A stretch of 64,000 nucleotides of DNA from the NCBI RefSeq assembly GCF_021261325.1, contig NZ_JAJSBI010000001.1:682001-746000 (forward strand), read 5' to 3'. Positions 51,365-60,656 of this stretch are shown here, piece after piece (positions within the stretch are counted from its first letter, which is position 1; the number at the start of each line of letters is the position of its first letter). The stretch is from Streptomyces guryensis (GTDB lineage: Bacteria; Actinomycetota; Actinomycetes; Streptomycetales; Streptomycetaceae). The translations under genes and the position numbers were made by a program. The notes under the pieces are model-generated. The model saw only the letters and a list, made by a program, of their open reading frames with translations. It was not told the origin of the DNA and searched no databases.

Positions 51365-52938
51365 CGACCGTACGGACAACTGGGAAACCGTCCACGCCCT
51401 TTGGGCCAGCTCGGGCCGTTGCCGCTGCTGCAGCCCGGCTCCGGGCTCGTCCACGGTCACGGTCCGCAGCGGCCGGTGTCCCTGGTCGTCGAGCTGGGCG
51501 AGTTCGCGGTCGTAGTCGACGGTGATGGAGCCGTGGTAGTTGACCACCGAGCTGCGGGCCGGGGAGATGTGCGCCAGGACCTCGGCGTCCCTCCCCCTTC
51601 GCCGCGGCCTCATCGAGGTAGCCCTGCCAGCGGGCCGGCACGAACGAGGCCGGGGCGCCTGTGGGGACGTTGCGGGCGCCAGTGGCGTTCAGCTCCCGCA
51701 GGATGCCAAGAGCCTCGATCAGCGGCTTCGCCTCGGTTCCGCCCGCGAACCGCACCGCCTCCAGCACCTTGGGGGAACTGGCGGATGTAGGTGTAGGAGC
51801 GGTCCAGCATGCGCAGATGCCCGCGGCAGCCGCAGGCTGGTGCTGGCGTGCGCGGCCCGGATGCGGTCCATGCCGATCTTCTCGCGCAGCAGCTTCCCGA
51901 CGTCCTCGTCCGCGATCCCCACGTCCGCCAGGACGGGTAGGATCTCGTCCAGCAGTGCGAGCCGGTCCTCCGGCGTCTTCGCCCGCTCGGCGAGCTCGTC
52001 GCGCAGCTTGATCCTCGCCCGGGACTCCGAGCCTGAGAGGGTCTGGTCGAAGAGCTGCACGACGGAATCGAGGACGTCGACCGCGGACTGTGCCAGCAGG
52101 GTGAGCAGGATCGGGTGACGCCGGTTCGGCTCGCGCCGCACCAGTGCCTGCGCGGTCAGGCGGCGTCCGATCTGGGCGAGGTGACGACGCTGCTCGGCGG
52201 GCAGCACGGACATGTCGAGCGTGTCGGCGTCCAGGCAGCGCAGGAACTTCAGCTTCTCGACCTCGCCGCCCAGGCTGTTGGGCAACGCCTGCACTGGACC
52301 GATGACCATCCAGTGCAGGCGCGAGGACTTCAGCTTCGGGTCGACAACCAGCAACCCGTCCAGGCCCTGCGCGCGCTCGCTGGTCAGCAGGTGGGCCACA
52401 CGGGCGTGGGTCTCCCGCTCGGCGGCCTGACGGGCAGTGCCGACCTTCTCCAGCAGCGTGACCACGCCGTGCGGGATCACCGTCGCCGAACGCAGATACT
52501 CACACCCCAGACGGAACAACAACGACGGCGAATCGTGCTCCATGGCGCGGGCCAGCAGAAACTCGTCCAGCTCCTTCAGCTCCAGCGACTTCGCTGGCCG
52601 CCACCCCAGGTACTTCGCCACCTGCCGCAGATGATCCGTACGCGTCTGCTCCCTCGACACCCCGTAGCCGCGCAGCACCTCCACCGGCAGGCCGAGCTGC
52701 CGGGCCAACCGCCCTACGGCCGCGGGGGGGAGGGAATCTCGTCCGGGACGAAGCCCAGCCGCGGCAGAGTGCACAACTGCACCGCGGCGCCGAGAACCGT
52801 CTGGGGACGCAGGAACTTCCGCAGGAACGCCTATTCCGCCGGGGTGAGGGTGAAGTAGCGGATCAGCTCGTCCTTGCCGATCGCCGGGAACGAGCGCAGG
52901 GCCTCCAACTCCTCATCGGAGAACACCCGCGTTGCCAT
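51338..52938 (-). pseudogene. Tn3-family transposase, truncated and mutated
   Basis: Starts MATRVFSDEELEALRSFPAI, then a TAG stop interrupts after LIRYFTLTPAE. A frameshift in a C8 tract follows near 52730. A long intact stretch with AAVGRLARQLGLPVEVLRGY covers the N-terminal DUF4158 region. VLEAVRFAGGTEAKPLIEAL and NATGARNVPTGAP follow in another frame. The catalytic DDE region is deleted. The C-terminal VLAHISPARS...DYDRELAQLDDQGHRPLR remains. Confidence 0.85.
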
Positions 52939-53162
52939 CTGCCCGCCCCTCTCGCCACCGGATCACTCGTTCAGCCCAACGAGCCATCGGCCCCACGGCA
53001 ACGGGCCAGGTCAGGAGCTACTCCGTTGTCTTTTCGGCGAGTACTGCCGGGACCCCGGCTTGGGCCCTGGGGCGGTTGAACCGTGCAGTTCCCTGTGGAC
53101 GCCGAACCGGCACCAGATCCACTGGGCGGTTCAGGGACCTCTCCGTCAGGCAGGGACCGCCG

Positions 53163-53172
53163 ATCCATGGAT
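53163..53172. promoter_or_regulatory. CCATGG palindrome, site A
   Basis: ATCCATGGAT preceded by CAGGGACCGCCG, 91 bases before the start of the iron-sulfur subunit gene. The 91-base leader is homologous to those of the SDR genes. Confidence 0.65.
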
Positions 53173-53262
53173 AAACCTTCCTCTCCTGCTCCTGCGCGGG
53201 GGCTTCTACGGTCGAGGCCGCAGGCGCTCACCCGCCCGCCGCAACGAAGGAGCGAGCCCCCT

Positions 53263-53790
53263 ATGGAGAAGACATCGACGACCACGAGGCCGCCGACCGG
53301 CCTGGTGGAGACGGCCTTCACCGTCAACGGCGAGGAGGTGTGCCTCGCTCTGGATCCTCGTGAGTCTTTGCTCGACGTGCTGCGCGAGCGTCTCGTGCTG
53401 ACCGGGACCAAGAAGGGGTGCGATCAGGGGCAGTGCGGTGCCTGCACGGTGCACATCGACGGCCGTCGCGTCGTGTCCTGTCTGACGCCGGCGGTCCAGG
53501 TCGCGGGACAGGATGTGATGACCATCGAGGGGGTCGCGGCTCCCGACGGCACGCTGCACCCGTTGCAGCAGGCGTTCGTCGACTGCGATGCCCTGCAGTG
53601 CGGCTACTGCACACCTGGGCAGGTGATGTCCGGCCTGGCCTGCCTGGCCGAAGGCCACACCGGGACCGACGGCGACATCCGCGAGTACATGAGCGGCAAC
53701 CTGTGCCGGTGCGGCGCGTATGTGGGCATCACCGCCGCGATCCGCCGGGTGGCCGACCAGGCCGACCAGGCCGCGCAGAGCGAGGTGTAG
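53263..53790 (+). CDS. paoA: Aldehyde oxidoreductase [2Fe-2S] subunit (PaoA/YagT-like)
   Basis: Small subunit of 175 residues of a molybdenum hydroxylase. The plant-type cluster is CDQGQCGACTVHIDGRR. The second cluster is LQCGYCTPGQVMSGLAC with NLCRCGAY. It passes electrons from the molybdenum centre to FAD. The start at 53263 follows GAAGGAGCG. No twin-arginine signal is visible, unlike periplasmic PaoA. It is the first gene of a four-gene operon under a CCATGG-palindrome leader. Confidence 0.9.
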   Translation: MEKTSTTTRPPTGLVETAFTVNGEEVCLALDPRESLLDVLRERLVLTGTKKGCDQGQCGACTVHIDGRRVVSCLTPAVQVAGQDVMTIEGVAAPDGTLHPLQQAFVDCDALQCGYCTPGQVMSGLACLAEGHTGTDGDIREYMSGNLCRCGAYVGITAAIRRVADQADQAAQSEV

Positions 53791-53793
53791 ACG

Positions 53794-54795
53794 ATGCGCT
53801 CATTCGCCTATGTGGTGCCCGACAGCGTCGCCGGGGCCGTCGATGCCCTGGCCGCCGCCGAGCCGGGCACCAGGATCCTGGCCGGTGGCACGACCCTGTA
53901 CGACCTGATGAAGCTCGGTATCGAGGCGCCGCCGGCCGTCATCGACATTCACCGTCTCGCCGAGCTGACCGAGATCAGCACGGGTGAGGGCGAACTGTCG
54001 TTCGGTGCGGGAGCGAGAATGGCCGAGGTCGCCGACCATCCGGTCGTACGCCGTGACTATCCGGCGCTGTCGGAATCCTTGTGGCGGGCGGCGTCCCAGC
54101 AACTGCGCAACATGGCAACGGTCGGCGGGAACCTGCTGCAACGCACGCGATGCGGCTACTTCCGCGGCGGAGCGGAGTTCCCCTGCAACAAGAGGAATCC
54201 CGGCAGCGGCTGTGCGGCTCTCGACGGACTCGACCGCACCCACGCGCTGCTGGGCACCAGCGACACCTGCATCGCCACCTACCCGGGCGACTGGGCCGTG
54301 GCCCTGATCGCGTTCGACGCCGAACTCGACGTGGTCGGCCCGGCAGGCGAGCGGACGCTGCCGCTCGGCGAACTGCACGTCGAACCGGGGGACAACCCCC
54401 TGCTCGAACACACCCTGGCTCCCGATGAGTTGATCCTGCGGATCCGCGTTCCCGCGACACCCGCCGGGCGCGGCTCCACCTACCACAAGATCCGTGACCG
54501 GGAGTCCTACGCCTTCGCCCTCACCTCGGCCGCCACCGCCGTGACGCTGGACGCCCAGGGTCTGGTCACGGACTGCCGGATCGGTCTGGGAGGGGTCGCC
54601 ACGCGCCCCTGGCGGGCGACGGCAGCGGAACGCTCACTGATCGGCGAGCGACTCACAAGGGAAACCGCCCGCCGCGCGGGGGAAGTCGCCTTCGCCGAGG
54701 CCCGCCCTCCTCGCACCGGCGCGTTCCGGGTCGAACTGGGCATCCGCACCGTCACCGACGCACTGCTCACCGCCGGGAAGCGAGCCGCCCGATGA
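53794..54795 (+). CDS. paoB: Aldehyde oxidoreductase FAD subunit (PaoB/YagS-like)
   Basis: FAD-binding subunit of 333 residues. ILAGGTTLYDLMKLGIEAP and ATVGGNLLQRTRC form the FAD site. The insertion CGYFRGGAEFPCNKRNPGSG and C after it supply the extra [4Fe-4S] cluster that distinguishes PaoB from ordinary xanthine dehydrogenase subunits. It is separated by three bases from paoA and overlaps paoC by four. Confidence 0.92.
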   Translation: MRSFAYVVPDSVAGAVDALAAAEPGTRILAGGTTLYDLMKLGIEAPPAVIDIHRLAELTEISTGEGELSFGAGARMAEVADHPVVRRDYPALSESLWRAASQQLRNMATVGGNLLQRTRCGYFRGGAEFPCNKRNPGSGCAALDGLDRTHALLGTSDTCIATYPGDWAVALIAFDAELDVVGPAGERTLPLGELHVEPGDNPLLEHTLAPDELILRIRVPATPAGRGSTYHKIRDRESYAFALTSAATAVTLDAQGLVTDCRIGLGGVATRPWRATAAERSLIGERLTRETARRAGEVAFAEARPPRTGAFRVELGIRTVTDALLTAGKRAAR

Positions 54796-56966
54796 AGAAC
54801 CCAGACCTGCGCCGCGTCGACGCCCACGAAAAGGTCACCGGCACCGCACGCTACGGCGCCGACCGCGTCCCGGACGACCTGGCGTATGCCATGTTCGCCC
54901 CGGCCACGATCGGAAAGGGCCGCACCCTGTCCATCGACACCGCCGCGGCCGAGGCGGTCCCCGGAGTCCGTCTGGTCCTGACCCGGTTCACCGAGGACGA
55001 ACTGCGCGGCCCCGGGTTCCTGATGGGCGGAGGCTTCGCCTTCCAGAGCCTGCAGCCGCTGCTCAGCGATGTCGTCGCCTACCGCGGACAGCCGATCGCC
55101 TTGGTCGTCGCCGACACCCCGGTCGCCGCCACCGAGGCGGCGGAACTCGTCCGGGCACGCTACGAGACCGAGCCGTTCGCCGTCGGACTCGATGACGAAG
55201 GCGCCACCTCCGTCCTCCAGGAAGAAGTCCTGCCCTGGTTTCCCGACGTCAAGGTGGGCGACGCCGAGAGCGCGTACGCGGCGAGCCCGGTGCAGATCGA
55301 CGAGACCTACGTGCACCCGGCCCAGCACCAGGTCCCGATGGAACTGATGAGCTCGGTCGTGGAATGGCGGGGCGACAGGCTCGTGGTGCACGAGAGCACC
55401 CAGAACGCCGGCGCACTCCGCCACGGAGTCGCCGCGCAACTGAACCTCGATCCGGCCGACGTCGAAGTGATCTCGCCCTACGTCGGAGGCGGCTTCGGAT
55501 CCCGCAACGCACTGCAGCCGCACATCGGGCCACTGGCGCTCGCCGCACGCCGGCTGATGCGTCCGGTCAAGCTGGTCGTTCCGCGCCCGCAGACGTTCCA
55601 CACCGGCAGCTTCCGGCCGGTCAGCCGTCATCGCATCCGGCTCGGCGCCGACTCGTCGGGACGGCTCCTGGCCGCCCTCCACGACGCGGAGCACCAGACG
55701 TCCCGCCACGACCTGTACCCCGCCATGTTCACGGAGATGACGTCGAGGCTGTACGCCGTACCCAACTTCGGGGGACGTCAGCGCCTGGTTCAAACTGATG
55801 TCCAGACGCCGGGATTCATGAGGGCTCCGATGGAGGGCCCGGCCAGCTTCGCGTTCGAGTCGGCCATCGACGCACTGGCCTACGCCACCGGCCAGGACCC
55901 CGTCGAGCTGCGGTTGGCCAACGACACCGCCACGGACCCGGTCACCGGTCTGCCCTTCTCCTCCCGCCACCTGGCGCAGTGTCTGACGCGGGGTGCGGAG
56001 CGGTTCGGATGGGACAAACGCGATCCTCGGCCGGGGTCGATGCGTGCCGCTGACGGATCGCTCGTGGGCATGGGCGTCGCTGTCGGCGGCCACCCGGTCC
56101 TGGTCGCTCCGGCCGTGGCCCGTATGTCCGCGGCGGCCGATGGCCGGGTGACCGTCAGTGTTGACGGCCACGAGATGGGGCAGGGCATCCGCTCGGCCAT
56201 CGCTCTCCTGGTCGCGGAGGACCTCGGTGTTCCCGTGCGGGACGTCGTCGTACGGGTCGGTGACACGCGCTTCGCGCCGCAGCATCTCACCGCCGGTGCG
56301 TGGGGCACCGCGACCGCGTTGCCCGCCGTGCACAAGGCACTTGGCGAGCTGCGCAAGCACCTCGGCACGGGCGACACCGGGACCGTGGATGTGGCAGCCA
56401 CGGTTCGAGCCACCGGAGGCGGGTCGCCGGAGGTGGAGGTGACCTCCGTGGGACCGGGCCAGCCCCCCGAGATGCTCGACCGTTCACGGGCCGGCCTGTT
56501 CTCCGCCGCGGGTCCGGTCTTCCCGGACTTCACGGCCTTCAGCTGGGTCGCTCACTTCGTCGAGGTCCGCATCGAGGCCACGACACGGCGCATCAGTGTG
56601 CCCAGGGCGCTCTGCGTGGCCGACTGCGGCAGGGTCGCCAGTCCGGTCACCGCGGCCAGTCAGGTCCGCGGGGGCGTGGTCTGGGGCATCAGCCAGGCCC
56701 TCCGGGAGTCGAGCGAGGTCGACGGGCGCTTCGGCGGATTCCTCAACACCACGCTGGAGGAGTACCCCTTCGCGGTCAACGCCGACATACAGGAGATCGA
56801 CTTCGACTTCATCGACGAGCCCGACCTGCTCCTCAACGACCTCGGGGTGAAGGGCCTCGGCGAAGTCACGATGATCGGCGCGGCAGCCGCTGTCGCGAAC
56901 GCGGTCTTCCACGCCACCGGACAGCGACAGAACCAGCTGCCCATCCGGATCGAGCACGTGATGTAG
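54792..56966 (+). CDS. paoC: Aldehyde oxidoreductase molybdenum subunit (PaoC/YagR-like)
   Basis: Large subunit of 724 residues binding the molybdenum-cytosine-dinucleotide cofactor. It opens MKNPDLRRVDAHEKVTGTAR. GGGFGSRNALQPHIGPLALA and VDGHEMGQGIRSAIA are cofactor loops. The essential Glu is in DLGVKGLGEVTMIG near the C-terminus. It oxidises aldehydes to acids; substrate range is unknown. Confidence 0.93.
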   Translation: MKNPDLRRVDAHEKVTGTARYGADRVPDDLAYAMFAPATIGKGRTLSIDTAAAEAVPGVRLVLTRFTEDELRGPGFLMGGGFAFQSLQPLLSDVVAYRGQPIALVVADTPVAATEAAELVRARYETEPFAVGLDDEGATSVLQEEVLPWFPDVKVGDAESAYAASPVQIDETYVHPAQHQVPMELMSSVVEWRGDRLVVHESTQNAGALRHGVAAQLNLDPADVEVISPYVGGGFGSRNALQPHIGPLALAARRLMRPVKLVVPRPQTFHTGSFRPVSRHRIRLGADSSGRLLAALHDAEHQTSRHDLYPAMFTEMTSRLYAVPNFGGRQRLVQTDVQTPGFMRAPMEGPASFAFESAIDALAYATGQDPVELRLANDTATDPVTGLPFSSRHLAQCLTRGAERFGWDKRDPRPGSMRAADGSLVGMGVAVGGHPVLVAPAVARMSAAADGRVTVSVDGHEMGQGIRSAIALLVAEDLGVPVRDVVVRVGDTRFAPQHLTAGAWGTATALPAVHKALGELRKHLGTGDTGTVDVAATVRATGGGSPEVEVTSVGPGQPPEMLDRSRAGLFSAAGPVFPDFTAFSWVAHFVEVRIEATTRRISVPRALCVADCGRVASPVTAASQVRGGVVWGISQALRESSEVDGRFGGFLNTTLEEYPFAVNADIQEIDFDFIDEPDLLLNDLGVKGLGEVTMIGAAAAVANAVFHATGQRQNQLPIRIEHVM

Positions 56967-57269
56967 GCCGTCAACCCGTCAGGATCACTCCGGGCAGGAG
57001 TGCTCGGGTGGTGCGACCGACATCGCACCACCCACGGGATCACTGGAAATTCAGCCTCCCCGGAAATGCACATCCGGGGCTTGCCCGGGGGCCGTTCCGC
57101 ACGGCGCAGGCCCCGTTCGCCAACGCGGTCTTCAATGCCACCGGCCTGTCCGGTAACCGGTCTCCCGCCCGGCTGCCGGACCCACCAGGGTCGCCGCCGC
57201 GTATGCACTCCCCGACGACGCGGCGGCGACCCGCCCCACGCCCCGACGGCAAACCACGGAGAAGGACTC
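56967..57269. other. Intergenic region with partial duplicate of a molybdenum-subunit end
   Basis: About 300 bases without an intact gene. Near 57115-57145 the plus strand reads FANAVFNATG, similar to ANAVFHATG at the end of the preceding subunit. The spacer may have formed by recombination with a second, lost large-subunit gene. Confidence 0.4.
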
Positions 57270-58430
57270 ATGCTGAACATCGCGGACACACTGCACCGCT
57301 GGTGCCGCGAGGCACGCCCCTTCGCCCTGGCCACAGTCGTCGACGTCACCGGCAGCGCGCCCCTGCCCGTCGGTACGTCGGTCGCGGTGGACGAGGACGG
57401 CAACGCCGTCGGAAGCATCTCCGGCGGCTGTGTCGAAGGCGCCGTCTACGAACTGTGCCGACAGGTGCTACAGGACCGGGGCGCCCCACAGCGCGCGTGG
57501 TTCGGCTACTCCGACGACGACGCCTTCGCCGTCGGCCTGACCTGCGGCGGCGAACTCGACGTTCTCGTCCAGCGCATCGACCCTGCGACCCGGCCGCATC
57601 TCGGCGCGGCCCTCGCCGAGGTTGCCGGGGACCGACCCGCCGCCGTGGCCCAGGTCGTCGACGGCCCCGACGCACTCATCGGCGCCACCCTGAGCGTTCT
57701 CGGCGACAGCTGGACCGCCGACGCGACGCTGGCCGCAGGGCCGACAGGCCAGGCGGTGGCGGACCGGGCCACAGCCCAGCTCCGGGCGGGACGCACCGCG
57801 GCCGTCTCGTTCGGCGGGGACGCGGACACCTGCCCCGACCGGCTGTCCGTCCTCGTCCATGTGGCCGCGACCCGCCCCCGCATGCTGATCTTCGGTGCGG
57901 TCGACTTCGCCACCGCGCTCAGCCAGGCCGGCCGCTTCCTCGGCTACCGGGTCACCGTGTGCGACGCCCGCCCCGTCTTCGCCACCGCGGCCCGCTTCCC
58001 CCACGCGGACGAGGTCGTGGTCGACTGGCCCCACCGCTACCTGGAACGCACCGACGTGGACGCCCGTACCGCCGTCTGCGTCCTCACCCACGACTCCAAG
58101 TTCGACATCCCCCTGCTGCAGCTGGCACTCGACCTGCCCGTCGGTTACGTGGGCGCGATGGGATCCCGCCGGACGCACGACGAACGCCTGCGTCTCCTGC
58201 GCGAGGCCGGCGTCGCGCAGGACCGACTGGCTCGGCTGCGCTCCCCGATCGGTCTCGACCTCGGTGCACGCACGCCTGAGGAGACGGCGATCTCCATCAC
58301 CGCGGAGATCATCGCCCACGCCAACCAGGGCACGGGCCTGTCCCTGACCCTGGGCACGGGCCCGATCCACCGGCCGGGTCCCCAGGCAGTCGACGAACAT
58401 CGTGCCCTCAACCCGCTACTGACGCCGTGA
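57270..58430 (+). CDS. XdhC/PaoD-type molybdenum cofactor chaperone
   Basis: Protein of 386 residues of the XdhC/CoxI family that sulfurates and inserts the molybdenum cofactor into the partner enzyme. The N-terminal XdhC domain has ATVVDVTGSAPLPVGTSVAV and GSISGGCVEGAVYE with GLTCGGELDVLV. The C-terminal Rossmann half has MLIFGAVDFATALSQAGRFL and YVGAMGSRRTHDERL. A GAAGGA site precedes the ATG. It is the fourth gene of the operon, as paoD is in E. coli. Confidence 0.9.
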   Translation: MLNIADTLHRWCREARPFALATVVDVTGSAPLPVGTSVAVDEDGNAVGSISGGCVEGAVYELCRQVLQDRGAPQRAWFGYSDDDAFAVGLTCGGELDVLVQRIDPATRPHLGAALAEVAGDRPAAVAQVVDGPDALIGATLSVLGDSWTADATLAAGPTGQAVADRATAQLRAGRTAAVSFGGDADTCPDRLSVLVHVAATRPRMLIFGAVDFATALSQAGRFLGYRVTVCDARPVFATAARFPHADEVVVDWPHRYLERTDVDARTAVCVLTHDSKFDIPLLQLALDLPVGYVGAMGSRRTHDERLRLLREAGVAQDRLARLRSPIGLDLGARTPEETAISITAEIIAHANQGTGLSLTLGTGPIHRPGPQAVDEHRALNPLLTP

Positions 58431-58813
58431 CCTGGCACGCCCTCCGGGATGGCCCCTCCCACACAAGGACTGATCATGACGACCTTTGCCTTTGCCGGCG
58501 CCGTCCCCGCGCCCGAATTCCAGCGCGGCCGGGACGGCTGCACCCGCCGCTCTGTCAGACCTCCGGGCAGACCGGGTGATGCAACTGCTCACCCGAGTCG
58601 GGCACCGCTGGTCGGCGCCGTCTTCGCAGTGCGCCGGAGAGTGCTGTTGTCCGTAGTTTCTTCGCAGGGTCGGACTTCCTCCGGACCGAAGGCTCGGATG
58701 TCGAATTTCCGGGATCCGGCGCTCGTGGCTGGCCTCTGCTCCCCGGCAAGCCGGAACGTTGCGGCGGAAGCCAGCCGACCACAGCGCCTGGCACCTAAGG
58801 GAGAGAGTCTTTC
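58431..58813 (+). other. Spacer with possible HxlR-regulator fragment
   Basis: About 380 bases without an intact gene. A frame starting MTTFAFAGAVPAPEFQRGRD at 58476 and, after a shift, RVMQLLTRVGHRWSAP resemble the opening of an HxlR-type regulator. The assignment is weak. An AAGGGAGAG ribosome-binding site for the next gene ends the region. Confidence 0.3.
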
Positions 58814-60454
58814 GTGAACGTCACGACCACGGGGAACGCGCCGCAGGAACGGCGGGTGCCCACATTCGTCATGGCCTGCATCGGCGTGTTCGTCGCCTAT
58901 CTGCCGGTGACCACCGTCTCGGCGAGCCTGCCCGCCATTCAGCGCGCGCTGAACACATCGACCGCTCAGCTGTCCTGGGTGAGCGTCGCGTTCGTGCTGC
59001 CCATGGCCGCGCTCATCCTCACCGCGGGCGTCTTCGGTGACGTGCACGGCCGCAAGAAGGTCTTCCAGGCGGGCCTGGCCTTCAGCGGTCTGGGTGCCCT
59101 GATCGCACTGTGCGCCCAGTCAATCGAGGTCCTCTGGGCCGGACAGGCCTTCGCCGGTCTGGGCGCGGCCGCGTTGCTGCCCTCGACCCTGGCCCTGATC
59201 AGCCACGCCGTCCCCGACCCGCGCGAGCGCGGGAAGTTCATCGGCGTGTGGGCGACCTCCCTGATAGCCGCCCTCGCATTCGGCCCCGTCATCGCGGGCG
59301 TAATCCTCGACCACTTCGCGTGGCGCTGGCTCTACCTGCTGCCCGTCCCCGCCTCGCTGCTCGCGCTGGTCGTCTCGACGAAGCTGCTCACCGACTCCCG
59401 TGCCCCAGGCACGCGCCGACTGGACTGGCCCGGCCAGCTCACCTCCGCGCTGGCCATCACCGCTCTGGTCTACGGCATCATCGAGGGCGGCGCCAACTCC
59501 TTCACCGACACCAAGGTGATGCTCGCCCTGTCCACCGCTGTTGTCGCATCGGTCGCTTTCATACTGGTGGAGCGGCGCAGCTCAAGCCCGATGCTGGACC
59601 TGACACTGTTCCGCAGCCCCTCCTTCACCGCCACCGCACTGATCGCCATGATCAGCTTCCTCGGGCTCATCGGGTTCTTCTTCGCCCTCAGCCTCTACTT
59701 CGGCATGGTCCAGCAGCTCAGCACCCTCGAATCGGCCTGGCGGCTGATGATGGTGTGCATAGTGCCGATGGTCCTCGGTGTCCCCATGGGGCGCCTGGTG
59801 CACCGGGTGTCTCCTCGGGTGCTGATTCCCGGCGGCCTCCTGCTTGCGGCGGTCGCGCTGCTGTCGCTGACCACGATCGACGCCGGCACCTCGTTCGGTT
59901 CAGTGGCCTGGCGGCTGGCCCTGCTCGGCCTGGGCGTGTCGTTCGTGCTGACCCCGATGACCGCCACCGCCGTCAGTTCGGTGCCGTTCCACCAGGCCGG
60001 TATGGCCGCTGCCGCCAACAACGCCTTCCGTCAGCTCGGCGCCGCCCTGGGCCCCGCTGTCCTGGGCGCGCTGCTGTCCGCTCGGGCCGTGGACGCTCTG
60101 CCCGGACATCTCACCGACGCGGGGCTGGGCGGGGCGACGGTCCGGCGCGTCACCGAGGCCGCGGACGCCGGCGGACTGAGTGCGGTCGGCAGGCTTCGCC
60201 TGGGCGCGGACACCCCGCGTGTCCTCGGCGCCGTGTCTCAGGCGTTCATCGACGGTCTTCAGCTCTGCCTGGTCGTCGCGGCCGTCCTGACCCTGCTGGC
60301 GGCCGTGGTGGGCTTCGTCCTGCTGCGCCGGCCGCAGCAGTCGGTCCTGCCGGCAACGGGCCCGGCTGCCTCCGTCCAAGGGCCTCGCACACCCGACCAG
60401 CCCACCGCCGACGTTCGGACGACAGCTGGGCCGCAGGCAACCGCCCCTCGGTGA
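58814..60454 (+). CDS. MFS (DHA2) multidrug-type transporter
   Basis: Fourteen-helix exporter of 546 residues starting at GTG. It has VAYLPVTTVSASLPAIQRAL, then TAGVFGDVHGRKKVFQAGLA (motif A) and a long cytoplasmic tail rich in Pro, Ala and Thr. It follows the molybdoenzyme operon on the same strand and precedes a double-AsnC regulator that may control it. Confidence 0.9.
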   Translation: MNVTTTGNAPQERRVPTFVMACIGVFVAYLPVTTVSASLPAIQRALNTSTAQLSWVSVAFVLPMAALILTAGVFGDVHGRKKVFQAGLAFSGLGALIALCAQSIEVLWAGQAFAGLGAAALLPSTLALISHAVPDPRERGKFIGVWATSLIAALAFGPVIAGVILDHFAWRWLYLLPVPASLLALVVSTKLLTDSRAPGTRRLDWPGQLTSALAITALVYGIIEGGANSFTDTKVMLALSTAVVASVAFILVERRSSSPMLDLTLFRSPSFTATALIAMISFLGLIGFFFALSLYFGMVQQLSTLESAWRLMMVCIVPMVLGVPMGRLVHRVSPRVLIPGGLLLAAVALLSLTTIDAGTSFGSVAWRLALLGLGVSFVLTPMTATAVSSVPFHQAGMAAAANNAFRQLGAALGPAVLGALLSARAVDALPGHLTDAGLGGATVRRVTEAADAGGLSAVGRLRLGADTPRVLGAVSQAFIDGLQLCLVVAAVLTLLAAVVGFVLLRRPQQSVLPATGPAASVQGPRTPDQPTADVRTTAGPQATAPR

Positions 60455-60564
60455 GCGCCGGCCTTCCACCGAGCTAACACCAGACGTACCGGCACGGGCT
60501 CAGGAGCGGACAGTCACCGCGCCGGTACCGGCGCCGTCCGTGGGGACGGGCACGGCGCCGCACA

Positions 60565-60600
60565 GTGGCCCGGGACCGGACCCTTCCCGTCCCGGGCCAC
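60565..60600 (+). terminator. Hairpin between MFS and Lrp genes
   Basis: GTGGCCCGGGAC (60565-60576) pairs with 60589-60600. No U-run follows. It is possibly a terminator for the MFS gene. Confidence 0.45.
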
Positions 60601-60656
60601 ACAGCGCTGTCGTACGACACGACGTGAACAAAACCCGCTCGAAACAGGAGCCATCA

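Noticed and set aside
54507..56360. 617-codon open frame antisense to the molybdenum subunit
   Set aside because: It is a by-product of GC-rich codon bias. The sense strand encodes a complete conserved enzyme.
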